35,100 bases of DNA from NCBI GenBank assembly GCA_023384455.1, contig JAHDWH010000043.1:1-35100 (forward strand), given 5' to 3'. Shown here in pieces: positions 1 to 7,957 of the stretch. The position numbers and the translations under genes were made by a program. The notes under the pieces are model-generated. The model was not told where the DNA came from and ran no database searches. It was given only the letters and a program-made list of their open reading frames with translations. Each line of letters starts with the position of its first letter. Position 1 is the first letter of the stretch. This DNA is from Caldilineaceae bacterium. GTDB taxonomy: Bacteria; Chloroflexota; Anaerolineae; Caldilineales; Caldilineaceae.

Positions 1-76
1 CCGACCTACATTTTTATCCTCCGTGGCGCAATCCGTCGTATGAAGAACTATCCTGAATCGAGAACTTCCCCCAAAC

Positions 77-105
77 TTTCCGCTTGGCACTTCTTCGGGT
101 AGAAT
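77..105 (+). promoter_or_regulatory. possible promoter of the CpXC gene
   Basis: TAGAAT at 100-105 resembles a -10 box, and TTTCCG at 77-82 lies 17 bases upstream as a weak -35 (3 of 6 matches). The leader to the ATG at 175 would be about 65 bases, with AAGGA at 161-165 as ribosome binding site. The rest of bases 1-174 shows nothing else. Confidence 0.3.
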
Positions 106-174
106 AGAGAGATTGACCTGATCCCCTTTCGCCAACGGACAAAGCGGCGAACCAAATTGTAAGGATTTTATCCA

Positions 175-1749
175 ATGAGTGAAATCTGGACACCCAAAGG
201 TCCTGCGCCTAAGCAATCCTCTGGCGGGATTGAGTTGCCCAAGGGCTTTGCCCGCAAGCGTAGCGAGGATGAGAAAAAGCCGGATTCTATAGCCGCACCT
301 GCCCCCGAAGCACCGGCCCCGCCCTCTTCTGGCGGGGGCGAGCCAGCCCCCCGGCCACGACAGACCGGTCGTCGTCCTGAGTTTCTCTTTCCGCCCCAGG
401 GCGTCCAGGTTCAGTGCCCCAGTTGCGGTACACCCTTTGTGGCCCCGGTCTTCAGTATTGTCGATCTGGGCGCAAATCCGGAACTGCGGGAGCCTCTGTT
501 GGGCGGCCAGGTAAACGCGGCCATCTGCCAGAAGTGTGGCGCGGGGGGCGCGCTCAGCGCACCGTTGATGGTCCACGACCCAGAGAATGAGTTTCTGGGT
601 GTGCTGGTGCCCAGCCAGGCCCAGCTACAGGATATGCAGGTGCAGCGGGTGATCGGCGAAATGAGCAAAGCGCTGATGGGCCGTCTGCCCAACGAGCAGC
701 GCCGAGGCTATATGCTCAACCCCCGCCAGTTCTTCGATTGGGAATCGCTTCTGGAGAAGCTCTGGGGCTTTGAGGGGGTGACGCCTGAGATGTTGCGGAT
801 GCAACGGGATCAGTCCGAGCTAATCACCAGTCTGGTGCGGCTGGCCCCGGATGTCAAAGCGATGCAGATGATGACGGATCGGCGGCGCGATCTGATTAAC
901 CGGGACCTTTTCGCCCTGCTCGGTCAGGTGTTGGCTACCCTCTCGCAGCAGGGCCAGGAGGAGATTGCCCAGTCCCTGGCCGAGCTGCGCACCCACCTGC
1001 TCAACACCACCGAAGCGGGCAGCGCGGTCAAGGCAACCGAAGAGTTGCTGCGTCAGGCCATTGGCCGCCTGCGCCCGGAGATGAGCCGGGAGGAGTTTCT
1101 GGACCTGCTGCTGGAATATTGGGGCAAAGACGAGGATGGCGAGTCGATTGCCGTTTCTCTGCTCTCTGTGGCCCGGGGGCTGGCGGACTATCAGTTTCTG
1201 CTGGCGCTCACGGCCCGCATCGACGCGGCTGATGATCCGGAGGTTCGTTCCCCCCTGCTCTCCTTGCGGGAGCTGGTGGTGGAGTTTGCCCAGCAGTCTC
1301 AGCAGAGCCAGTCTCAAAGCCAGGAGGCGATGATCCAGCAGGTGCAAGCCTTCTTGCAGGAAGTGTTGCAATCTCCCAATCCAGCCGAGATGCTGCGCGC
1401 GCGCGGCGACGAAGTGAATGAGATGTTTCTGGCTGTGCTGGCCTCTAATATCGAGCAGGCCCAGCAGAAAAATGCCGCCTTTGCCGTGAAACGTCTGCAA
1501 ACCATTTACGAGGCTGCGGTTGACGTGTTGCAAGAAAAGTTGCCCCCAGACCTGCGTCTGCTCAACCAACTGGTCTCCACCCGGGACGAGGGGGAGGTGC
1601 GTCGCCTCTTGCAGGCCAACCGGGGGCTTCTGACCAAAGAATTCGTCGAAAGTCTGCGCGGGCTGGAAGATCGCTTCCGCAGTGAAGATAATAGCGAACT
1701 GGCCGGTCGTATCAAATCCATTCGCTTGCAGGCTGCTATGTTGCTGTAG
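175..1749 (+). CDS. CpXC-domain zinc-ribbon protein
   Basis: A protein of 524 residues. After a Pro/Ala-rich, probably disordered N-terminus (residues 1-70) comes a CpXC-type zinc ribbon with Cys81-x2-Cys84 and Cys118-x2-Cys121. The rest, about residues 150-524, is predicted helical and rich in Leu, Glu and Gln, with a Gln/Ser run near 375-385; it resembles no catalytic family that I recognise. There is no signal peptide or membrane segment, so it is probably cytosolic. The CpXC domain is a metal-binding module of unknown function; a structural or nucleic-acid or protein-binding role is only a guess. It is followed by cinA on the same strand after a gap of about 100 bases, so co-transcription is possible but not shown. 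Confidence 0.8.
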   Translation: MSEIWTPKGPAPKQSSGGIELPKGFARKRSEDEKKPDSIAAPAPEAPAPPSSGGGEPAPRPRQTGRRPEFLFPPQGVQVQCPSCGTPFVAPVFSIVDLGANPELREPLLGGQVNAAICQKCGAGGALSAPLMVHDPENEFLGVLVPSQAQLQDMQVQRVIGEMSKALMGRLPNEQRRGYMLNPRQFFDWESLLEKLWGFEGVTPEMLRMQRDQSELITSLVRLAPDVKAMQMMTDRRRDLINRDLFALLGQVLATLSQQGQEEIAQSLAELRTHLLNTTEAGSAVKATEELLRQAIGRLRPEMSREEFLDLLLEYWGKDEDGESIAVSLLSVARGLADYQFLLALTARIDAADDPEVRSPLLSLRELVVEFAQQSQQSQSQSQEAMIQQVQAFLQEVLQSPNPAEMLRARGDEVNEMFLAVLASNIEQAQQKNAAFAVKRLQTIYEAAVDVLQEKLPPDLRLLNQLVSTRDEGEVRRLLQANRGLLTKEFVESLRGLEDRFRSEDNSELAGRIKSIRLQAAMLL

Positions 1750-1851
1750 GTGTACTGGTGTACGATTTGAAGATTGCTGAGCATATCTGAATCACAGCCT
1801 AACGCAAGTGGGCATATTCAAAATCGGTTAGAGAAGTCAGGAGGTTCCCCT

Positions 1852-3081
1852 ATGAATTTATCTACACCCCTCTCTGCGGAGATCATCACTACCGGCACCG
1901 AGATTTTGCTGGGCGACATTGTGGATACCAACGCGGCCTGGATTGCCCAGCAGATGCGGGAAGTGGGTGTCAATCTCTACTTCAAGACAACTGTGGGCGA
2001 CAACGAGCCGCGCATCCGGGGCGTGCTGGAACAGTCCTTAGGGCGCAGCGACCTTTTGCTGGTCACCGGCGGTCTGGGGCCGACCGCCGACGACATCACA
2101 CGGGACGCCATCGCCAACGCCACGGGCCGCCCGCTTGTGCGGGATGAGGCGATTGTCGAGAAGCTCCGGGAGCGCTTTGCCCGCTGGGGCAACACAATGA
2201 CCGAAAATAATCTGCGCCAGGCATTCATTCCGGAAGGCGCGACGGTCATCCCCAATCCGGTGGGGACCGCGCCCGGCTTTATTGCCCAGGACCTGCGTAA
2301 TGGCCGAGGCGCCCGGGTCATAGCCATGCCCGGCGTACCCCGGGAGATGAAACGGATGATAACCGAATCGGTCCTGCCCTTCGTTCTCTCGCTGACCGGC
2401 GGCGTGGGGATTATCCGGCGGCGGATTCTGCGCACAGTGGGTATTGGCGAGAGCGCGCTGGACAGTCAACTGGGCGACCTGATGAACGCGGGCAATCCGA
2501 CGGTTGGGTTGGCCGCGCATACGGGTCAGGCCGATATTCGCATTGCGGCCCGGGCTGCCAGCGCCGACGAGGCCGAAAGGCTGTTGGATCAGATGGAAGC
2601 CCAGGTGCGGGAACGGATGGGTCAATATATTTACAGCGCCACGCCCGATGAGAGTGTAGAGGCGGTGCTGGTGCGTCTGTTGCAGGAGGCTGGCGCTACC
2701 TTGGCTCTGCTGGAAGGCTCGTCTGGGGGCGCGATTGTCGGACGGTTGCGTGGCGTGGAGGGCGGCAGCGAACGGATTCTCGATGTGAATATCGAGCGAA
2801 GCGGATGGCAGAGCGATCTGGACGAAGAACAGGCTGGACGCCTGGCTTGTACTGCGCGGGATGTGGTCAAGGCGACCTTTGGGCTGGTGGTTCTCTCTAC
2901 CGGTGGCGTCGATGAAGACTTCTACTCCCAGACGCCTGGGCAGACCTGGCTGGCCCTGGCCGGCCCCACAGGCGTGCGCACAGCCCGCTTCCCCTTTGGC
3001 GGTCGGGACAATATCAGCACAGTCTGGATCGGCAACCGGGCCATGGATTTGTTGCGGCGGGAGTTGGCCGCCAGGAGTTAG
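1852..3081 (+). CDS. cinA: CinA-family protein with degenerate C-terminal amidase domain
   Basis: A protein of 409 residues. The ATG at 1852 was chosen because AGGAGG lies just before it (1839-1844); an upstream in-frame ATG at 1774 has no such site. Residues 5-170 are a MoCF-biosynthesis-like (COG1058) domain, with the TGTEILLGDIVDTN start and TGGLGPTADD loop intact. In the family this domain acts as an ADP-ribose pyrophosphatase. The C-terminal CinA domain normally deamidates nicotinamide mononucleotide, using an SCTGG loop followed by a Tyr-x-Asn-x2-Lys motif. Here the loop reads GSSGG, the Tyr/Lys motif is absent and the region is shorter, so deamidase activity is doubtful. The N-terminal activity is probably kept. 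The start of the next gene follows closely. Confidence 0.88.
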   Translation: MNLSTPLSAEIITTGTEILLGDIVDTNAAWIAQQMREVGVNLYFKTTVGDNEPRIRGVLEQSLGRSDLLLVTGGLGPTADDITRDAIANATGRPLVRDEAIVEKLRERFARWGNTMTENNLRQAFIPEGATVIPNPVGTAPGFIAQDLRNGRGARVIAMPGVPREMKRMITESVLPFVLSLTGGVGIIRRRILRTVGIGESALDSQLGDLMNAGNPTVGLAAHTGQADIRIAARAASADEAERLLDQMEAQVRERMGQYIYSATPDESVEAVLVRLLQEAGATLALLEGSSGGAIVGRLRGVEGGSERILDVNIERSGWQSDLDEEQAGRLACTARDVVKATFGLVVLSTGGVDEDFYSQTPGQTWLALAGPTGVRTARFPFGGRDNISTVWIGNRAMDLLRRELAARS

Positions 3082-3091
3082 GCGTTGGGGG

Positions 3092-3742
3092 ATGCGTCGT
3101 CGAAGACTCAACCCCAAACGCACATCTCACCCTGCCATTCTGTCACCCTGCCATCCTGTCACCTTGTCACCATTACTCGCCCTCTTCCGCCAGGCCAATC
3201 TTCTGAAAAGCCTGCCCCGCACGGGCTGGCTCTTTGCCGGTGTGGTCCAGCCCGAATCTCTGGCTGATCACACCTGTCTCGTGGCGATCTATGCGCTCTT
3301 TCTGGCCGAGGCCCTGAACGACGATCTGGCTGGACAGGGCTTGCCACAGCCCCTGGATGTGGGGCGGGTGGTTGCTCTAGCGCTGATTCACGACCTGGCC
3401 GAAAGTGTGTTGACGGACCTGCCCAAGCGTGCCACGAAAGCTCTGGGCGCGGATGTCAAGCACGCCGCGGAAGAGCGGCTCATTGCTGGCTTGCTGGGGA
3501 AGATAGGGGGCGGAGAACGCTATGCCGCCCTGTGGCAGGAATACGACAGCGCGGCCAGCGCCGAGGCCCGACTGGTGAAGGATGTGGACAGACTGGAAAT
3601 GGTAGTGCAAGCCTTGCGCTATGGCGAACGGGGACACACGAATTTGCAGGAATTTCAGATGGGCCACACCTGGCACTATCCCCTCTGTCAGCAACTCTTT
3701 GACGAATTGAGTAACGGTCCGAAAACAACTTGGACGGTCTGA
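3092..3742 (+). CDS. HD-domain phosphohydrolase (YfbR/HDDC2-like)
   Basis: An HD-superfamily protein like the 5'-deoxynucleotidases YfbR and HDDC2. Visible are the PRTGW entry motif, the first metal His in a SLADHT context, the HD pair in ALIHDLAES, and VKDVDRLEM near the end. These are the metal ligands of an enzyme that removes phosphate from deoxynucleoside monophosphates. The start is uncertain. The ATG at 3092 gives 216 residues, but its first 24 codons read through an 8-base periodic repeat also found before hisF. A TTG at 3164 gives about 192 residues, closer to the family length, and begins just before the conserved part. Neither start has a good Shine-Dalgarno site. The stop codon overlaps the palindrome at 3741-3804. 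Cytosolic; probably a nucleotide-pool housekeeping enzyme. Confidence 0.82.
   Translation: MRRRRLNPKRTSHPAILSPCHPVTLSPLLALFRQANLLKSLPRTGWLFAGVVQPESLADHTCLVAIYALFLAEALNDDLAGQGLPQPLDVGRVVALALIHDLAESVLTDLPKRATKALGADVKHAAEERLIAGLLGKIGGGERYAALWQEYDSAASAEARLVKDVDRLEMVVQALRYGERGHTNLQEFQMGHTWHYPLCQQLFDELSNGPKTTWTV
3123..3170. repeat. 8-base periodic repeat, xxTGTCAC type
   Basis: Six consecutive octamers: CATCTCAC, CCTGCCAT, TCTGTCAC, CCTGCCAT, CCTGTCAC, CTTGTCAC. The same octamer family recurs at 28131-28162 before hisF. It overlaps the proposed 5' end of the HD gene. Confidence 0.85.
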
Positions 3743-3804
3743 TTCCGGGAATCGGCCAAACGCACAGGGGCATTCGAGTGATTTTGTGGCCGATTCCCGG
3801 AATC
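3741..3804. repeat. nested palindrome, copy 1 of the GATTCCGGGAATC family
   Basis: The perfect 17-base arms GATTCCGGGAATCGGCC (3741-3757) and its complement (3788-3804) enclose a 30-base loop. Each arm is itself an almost perfect palindrome around GATTCCGGGAATC. The left arm overlaps the HD gene stop codon, so it may work as a terminator or processing hairpin, although no T-tract follows. A second copy lies at 29870-29932. Confidence 0.85.
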
Positions 3805-3851
3805 TTGACGACGGTTATAAACGGACGGTTACTGATCAGTGAGAACACGAC

Positions 3852-4982
3852 ATGAAAACCCAACGGGTCGTCCTTCTGAATCTGGTGTTGGTTCTTCTGT
3901 TGGCTGTCAGCGGCTGCACCGCTTCCCGCGCCGGGGGAACGTCCGCGGCGCAGGCCAGCGCAGATGGCCCTGGACTCTCTGCGGTGGATGGGTCGCCGGT
4001 GCAGGCCACTGTTGCCCCCACGGCTACCGTTGCACCTGCCCCAGCCGATGTCCTGCCCGACCAGAACAGCCCGATTGTTAAACCCCCATTGGTCGAACTT
4101 CCCGCGGTCCGGGCCGCGCGGATTGCCGAGACACCCAGCGCACCGCCCTTGAGCCGCACAGTCAATGTGCTGGTGTTGGGCGCGGATCGCCGAGCCGATG
4201 AAGCCCACTGGCGGACCGATGTGCTGATGCTCATCGCCCTGGATATGACAGGCCGGCAGGCCGCGGCCATCTCGCTGCCCCGGGATATTTATATGGAGGA
4301 GATACCCGGCCACCAGCCCAACAAAATTAATGTAATTGATTTTTTGGGCGAGCAGGACGAGCCGGATTCTGATGCAAAGCTGATCAGGACGATTTTGCAG
4401 GAAAAGTTGGGCGTGCCCATTCACTTTTTCCTGCGCTTCGATTTCGAAAGCTTCAAAGATGTGATAGACGCGCTGGGCGGGGTGGAGATTGCCATCGACT
4501 GCCGGGCCTATGAATATCTGCCCGAAGAAGATATTAGCCTCTACCTGGAGCCGGGCATCCAACGGCTGGGGGGCAAAATGGCCCTGGGCTATGTGCGGGC
4601 GCGCAACCAGGGCGGCGATTTGGAGCGTGCCCGCCGCCAACAGCGGATGGTCTGGGCTGTGCGCAATCAGCTTCTCAGCGAAAACCAGTTGCCCAATCTG
4701 CCTGGGTTGTACGCGGCTCTGGCCGGCTCCGTGCAGACCGACATTGGCTTTGTAGATACCATCCGCCTGGCCCGTTTTGGTCTGGCTTTGGCAGAGGACG
4801 ACATCCACGGGATGGTTATCGCACCGCCTGATCTGCTGAAGCCGAGTTGGCGGGGCGGGATGTCTGTCTTTGTGGCTGATTGGCCGCTGATCGCCGAGCG
4901 GGTGCAGACGGTCTTTGAGCGCCCGCCGCTGGTGGAGACGAATACGGTTGGCACAGGGGGGGATCGGGTGCAATGTCCCTGA
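3852..4982 (+). CDS. LytR-CpsA-Psr (LCP) family lipoprotein, copy 1
   Basis: A protein of 376 residues. The N-terminus is a lipoprotein signal with a hydrophobic core (residues 6-20) and lipobox VSGC, Cys22 being the lipidated residue. A low-complexity Ala/Pro/Thr spacer runs to about residue 100, and the LCP domain follows (about 104-345). Visible family landmarks are VLVLGADRR, the WRTDV acidic/Arg motif, ISLPRDIY and, later, RARRQQRM. LCP proteins transfer undecaprenyl-linked glycopolymers onto the cell wall or onto proteins outside the membrane. Most have an N-terminal membrane helix, so a lipid anchor is less usual. A second LCP gene follows 416 bases downstream in the same direction. 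The exact acceptor cannot be told from sequence. Confidence 0.88.
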   Translation: MKTQRVVLLNLVLVLLLAVSGCTASRAGGTSAAQASADGPGLSAVDGSPVQATVAPTATVAPAPADVLPDQNSPIVKPPLVELPAVRAARIAETPSAPPLSRTVNVLVLGADRRADEAHWRTDVLMLIALDMTGRQAAAISLPRDIYMEEIPGHQPNKINVIDFLGEQDEPDSDAKLIRTILQEKLGVPIHFFLRFDFESFKDVIDALGGVEIAIDCRAYEYLPEEDISLYLEPGIQRLGGKMALGYVRARNQGGDLERARRQQRMVWAVRNQLLSENQLPNLPGLYAALAGSVQTDIGFVDTIRLARFGLALAEDDIHGMVIAPPDLLKPSWRGGMSVFVADWPLIAERVQTVFERPPLVETNTVGTGGDRVQCP

Positions 4983-5046
4983 GGTGCTGAGGGATGGAAA
5001 CAGAGGTGCGTTACTCATTAGGTAACGATTCCGGGGCAACGAGGAT

Positions 5047-5229
5047 TTTTGACACGAATCTCACGAATTTTGTATTGGTCAAGATAAGAGTGGAATCTGT
5101 AGGTGCGGTTTGTAACCGCACGTTCACCGGTAAAGTGCGGTTGCAAACCGCATCTACGCTTTACCATCTCATTGACCAATACAGAATCTCACGAATTTGT
5201 ATCTTCCGTTCGCGCAATTCGTGTCAAAA
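5047..5229. repeat. MITE-like nested inverted repeat
   Basis: Three concentric inverted segments. The outer arms TTTTGACACGAAT (5047-5059) match 5217-5229 over 13 bases. The middle arms TGTATTGGTCAA (5071-5082) match 5172-5183 over 12 bases. The inner arms at 5099-5113 and 5143-5157 match at 13 of 15 bases. Each inner arm is itself a small hairpin (TGCGGTT, three bases, AACCGCA). No reading frame and no clear target duplication were seen. The structure suits a non-autonomous mobile element or a REP/BIME-type unit. Confidence 0.75.
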
Positions 5230-5232
5230 GGG

Positions 5233-5374
5233 TTGAGTAGTTATCATTTCAGGTAACTGCTCAGGCATCCTCTGCTTATTAACCACGGAACACACTGAAA
5301 AAAGCGCAGAACTTCCGCGTATTCTGTGTATTCAGTGGTTATTTCTGTCGTTGGCTGAGTAGTTACCATTTCAG
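5233..5374. repeat. 20-base direct repeat flanking a hairpin
   Basis: TTGAGTAGTTATCATTTCAG (5233-5252) recurs at 5355-5374 with 18 of 20 bases the same. Between them the arms 5281-5299 and 5322-5340 pair at about 16 of 19 positions, starting AACCAC and ending GTGGTT. Confidence 0.7.
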
Positions 5375-5398
5375 AATGATTTTGGGTGTGAGGTGAAG

Positions 5399-6538
5399 AT
5401 GAGTCGAAAATTTTTTGTGTGGGTCTCTTTGTCGTTTGCCACGGCGTTGCTGCTGGCCGGTTGTCAGGCTGGTGGTTTTGAAATGACCCAAATTTTTCAG
5501 GGGCTGGCTACCCCCACCTGGACGGCAACGCCGATCTATACACCCATACCCGCGGCTACACCCACCCCTACCCCAATTCCGCCCCCTTTTGATCTGCGCG
5601 AGACCGATAATCTATTGCTGCTGGGCACAGATCGTCGACCCAATGACGGCAGTTGGCGTACGGATACAATTATGGTTGTCGGCATTGACAGGCTCTACAA
5701 CCGGGCCGCAGTGTTGAGCATTCCCCGGGATCTCTATCTTGCGATCCCCGGCTATGGACAGTACCGCATCAACCAACTGGACTATTTGGGCGAAGCCGTG
5801 TGGAAAGTGCCCGGTGGCGGGCCTGCGATCCTTTCCCAGGTGATCGAAGACAATCTGGGGCTGACCACCAACCACTGGGTGCGGGTGGAGATGGATGGCT
5901 TTGAACAGGTGGTGGACACCCTGGGCGGTGTCACCGTAGAGCTGGACTGCCCCTTCTATGAACTCATCTACGATCTGGACGAGCAGAAGTGGGACTACTT
6001 TACCCTGCCTGCCGGGGAAGTGGTGCTGGACGGGGAGAGCGCCCGCTGGTTCGTGCGCCTGCGGCTGATTGAGAGTGACTTTGGCCGGGCACGCCGCCAG
6101 CGTCAATTTCTGTGGGCCCTGCGCGAGCAGGTGCTGAGCAGAAATCAACTCCTGCGCATACCCGAACTCTGGAACGCCTTCCAGAACGCCTTTGGCACGG
6201 ACCTCTCCCTCTTGCAGATGCTGGACCTGACCCGTTTCGCAGTTGGTCTGGAACCACAAAATGTGCGGGCCGCGGCCATTACCGACAAACAGGTGGACCG
6301 CTTCATCGCGCCCAGCGGCGCGGATGTGCTGGTGATTAACGATCCATCCAAAATCGAAGCCCTCATCGACGCCATTTGGGAAGGGGAGAGCCTGGCCGAG
6401 GCCAACCGCACAGACCCGGCCAGTTGTCCGCCACCGCCCAAAGGCGTGCCCAATTACGTGCAGACACTCCTGACCCCCACAGCTGTCGTGCCCGCGGAGG
6501 ACGCTCAGCCCGAGGCCACACCCACTCCGGGGGGGTAG
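5399..6538 (+). CDS. LytR-CpsA-Psr (LCP) family lipoprotein, copy 2
   Basis: A protein of 379 residues from the ATG at 5399, which has GAGG five bases upstream; a GTG two codons earlier is possible. The lipoprotein signal ends in the lipobox LAGC (Cys22). A Thr-Pro-rich spacer (about residues 38-63) leads to the LCP domain from about residue 70, with LLLLGTDRR, SWRTD, LSIPRDLY and GRARRQRQF. The sequence parallels copy 1 throughout the domain, so the pair is probably an old tandem duplication. Both would act on glycopolymer ligation at the outer face of the membrane. A Pro/Thr-rich tail ends the protein. The last 34 bases overlap the 3' end of the convergent oxidoreductase gene. Confidence 0.9.
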   Translation: MSRKFFVWVSLSFATALLLAGCQAGGFEMTQIFQGLATPTWTATPIYTPIPAATPTPTPIPPPFDLRETDNLLLLGTDRRPNDGSWRTDTIMVVGIDRLYNRAAVLSIPRDLYLAIPGYGQYRINQLDYLGEAVWKVPGGGPAILSQVIEDNLGLTTNHWVRVEMDGFEQVVDTLGGVTVELDCPFYELIYDLDEQKWDYFTLPAGEVVLDGESARWFVRLRLIESDFGRARRQRQFLWALREQVLSRNQLLRIPELWNAFQNAFGTDLSLLQMLDLTRFAVGLEPQNVRAAAITDKQVDRFIAPSGADVLVINDPSKIEALIDAIWEGESLAEANRTDPASCPPPPKGVPNYVQTLLTPTAVVPAEDAQPEATPTPGG

Positions 6539-7593
6539 AGGGAAGCGACTTCTACGGCCGCGCCCTCTGCCTGGGCCGAACGGTAGGCTGCGTCCAATAG
6601 CTCGGCCGCGGCCCAGCCTATCTGGCCGGACACATGATTTTCGGCCCGGCCCAGAATCATCTCCACAAAGTTGTTGGTGGTGGCGTGGCGGTAGTAGTGG
6701 CGGTTCTCGTCGTTCAGGCTTTCTTCGTATAGTTCGCCATCCACCCGAAAACGGGCCTTGCCTTCTGCCTCGTCAATGTCGATCCAGCCCTGCTCCCCGT
6801 AGAGTTGCAGGGCGATTTTGCGCCCGCCCGCCATATTCCCCGTGCCGCCGATTGTGCCCAGGCTGCCGTTGTCAAACTCCACCAGCAGGGCGTCCACCAG
6901 GTCCACTGCCAGGCCGTGGCTGTTCATGCGCGCCTGCACCCGCCGCGCCCGTCGCCCGCTGATGAAGAAGATCAGGGAGGCCAGATGGGTAATCTGTAAA
7001 TGGCCGTGGCCGCCACCGGAGCGTTGCGGGTCGCTGTAGACATCCGCGGGGCTGTGTACCATCCGCTCCCTGCTCTCTCCGATGCCGGTGGATTTGCCCT
7101 CGTATAAGCGCAGAACGTGCTGGTTGAAGATGCCGTTGACGTATTGGATTTCGCCCAGGCTGCCAGCGGCCACCACCTGTCGGGCGCGGACGGTATAGGG
7201 CGCGTAGGTGTGGTTGTAGCCCATTGCGATCTCTCTGCCCTGGGCTGCGGCCAGCTCGACCAGTTCCCGCGCTTCGGGGGCAAAGAGCGTCATCGGCTTT
7301 TCGATGAGCAGATGCAGACCCGCCTCCAGACAGGCTTTGGCGACCGGGTAATGGGTGGCGTGATTGGTGACGATAATTGCGCCGTCCAGTTTCTCGGCGG
7401 CCAGCATCGCTTCTGTGCTGGCGTAGGCCGCGCCAATGCCGTAGGCGTGGGCGGTCAACTGGGCTTTCTCGAGGTTGGCGTCGCACAGAGCCACCAATTC
7501 GACGTCCGGGTGTTGCAACAGCGCGGGGATGTGATGCTCGGTGGCCCACCAGCCAGTGCCGATGACAGCGATGCGTGCGGGGGAAGTGGACAT
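6505..7593 (-). CDS. Gfo/Idh/MocA-family NAD(P)-dependent oxidoreductase
   Basis: A protein of 362 residues. The ATG at 7593 is preceded by AGGAG (AGGAGACAAATG), which decides the start; a frame extending to 7650 is not needed. The Rossmann part shows IGTGWWA near residues 11-17 and the EKP motif with Lys99, the usual catalytic or cofactor-orienting lysine. The C-terminal alpha/beta domain contains GEIQYVNG and the family's substrate-side region. Members oxidise or reduce sugars, inositols or similar polyols; the substrate cannot be named here. It faces the HigBA-type pair across a 64-base divergent spacer containing a perfect palindrome. Its 3' end overlaps the LCP gene on the other strand. 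Cytosolic, no signal peptide. Confidence 0.9.
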   Translation of the reverse strand: MSTSPARIAVIGTGWWATEHHIPALLQHPDVELVALCDANLEKAQLTAHAYGIGAAYASTEAMLAAEKLDGAIIVTNHATHYPVAKACLEAGLHLLIEKPMTLFAPEARELVELAAAQGREIAMGYNHTYAPYTVRARQVVAAGSLGEIQYVNGIFNQHVLRLYEGKSTGIGESRERMVHSPADVYSDPQRSGGGHGHLQITHLASLIFFISGRRARRVQARMNSHGLAVDLVDALLVEFDNGSLGTIGGTGNMAGGRKIALQLYGEQGWIDIDEAEGKARFRVDGELYEESLNDENRHYYRHATTNNFVEMILGRAENHVSGQIGWAAAELLDAAYRSAQAEGAAVEVASLYPPGVGVASG

Positions 7594-7630
7594 TTGTCTC
7601 CTTTTTTGCGGCGTTTGCCCTCTTGTAATT

Positions 7631-7650
7631 TTGTATCCCGTGGGATACAA
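7631..7650. promoter_or_regulatory. palindromic operator candidate between the oxidoreductase and toxin genes
   Basis: TTGTATCCCGTGGGATACAA has perfect 9-base arms around a central GT. It ends 8 bases before the toxin ATG at 7658 and lies 38 bases before the oxidoreductase start on the other strand. Antitoxins of this class usually repress their own promoter through such a site; binding here is inferred. Confidence 0.6.
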
Positions 7651-7657
7651 TTCTGAT

Positions 7658-7948
7658 ATGATCGAAATTCGCCAGACTGAAACCTATTCCGCCTGGTTTA
7701 CCCGGCTGCGTGACAGGCAAGCCCGGGCCCGCATTTCCGTTCGCATTCGTCGGCTCTCATTGGGCAATCCTGGCGATGTGCGACCGGTGGGAAGTGGTGT
7801 GTCTGAGTTGTGCATTGACTACGGCCCTGGCTATCGAGTCTACTTTATACAGAGAGAGCAGACGGTCGTTATACTTCTGGCAGGTGGCGACAAACAAACC
7901 CAGGCGAAGGATATTGCGGTAGCGATCTCTCTGGCGCGCCAGGCATAG
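7658..7948 (+). CDS. RelE/HigB-like addiction-module toxin (HI1419 type)
   Basis: A protein of 96 residues. The ATG at 7658 begins the conserved MIEIRQTETYSAWFTRLRD stretch; upstream in-frame codons would cross the palindrome and are not supported. The pattern (Tyr-x-x-W-hydrophobic-x-x-L-R-D near the start, then RIRRLSLGNPGD, ELCIDYGPGYRVYF and a basic LLAGGDKQTQ segment) is that of the putative addiction-module killer family next to the HI1420-type antidote. Relatives are RelE-fold ribonucleases that cut mRNA in the ribosome. The toxin gene comes first and the antitoxin second, the order seen in HigBA and HI1419/HI1420 systems. Only 9 bases separate the two genes. Confidence 0.88.
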   Translation: MIEIRQTETYSAWFTRLRDRQARARISVRIRRLSLGNPGDVRPVGSGVSELCIDYGPGYRVYFIQREQTVVILLAGGDKQTQAKDIAVAISLARQA

Positions 7949-7957
7949 GAGATGAGA

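Larger units (their letters stand above)
4983..5398. other. repeat-rich intergenic stretch between the two LCP genes
   Basis: This 416-base stretch holds no convincing gene. An open frame at 4994-5236 runs straight through the inverted repeats and is rejected. It contains the nested inverted repeat at 5047-5229, a 20-base direct repeat at 5233-5252 and 5355-5374, and a hairpin at 5281-5340 between the two direct copies. It is AT-richer than the flanking genes. Confidence 0.8.

Noticed and set aside
2038..3123. A 361-residue open frame on the minus strand
   Set aside because: Antisense to cinA, no recognisable motif.
3480..5039. A 519-residue open frame on the minus strand
   Set aside because: It is antisense to the HD and LCP genes, lacks any recognisable domain and has the Pro/Arg/Gln-rich look of a shadow frame in GC-rich DNA.
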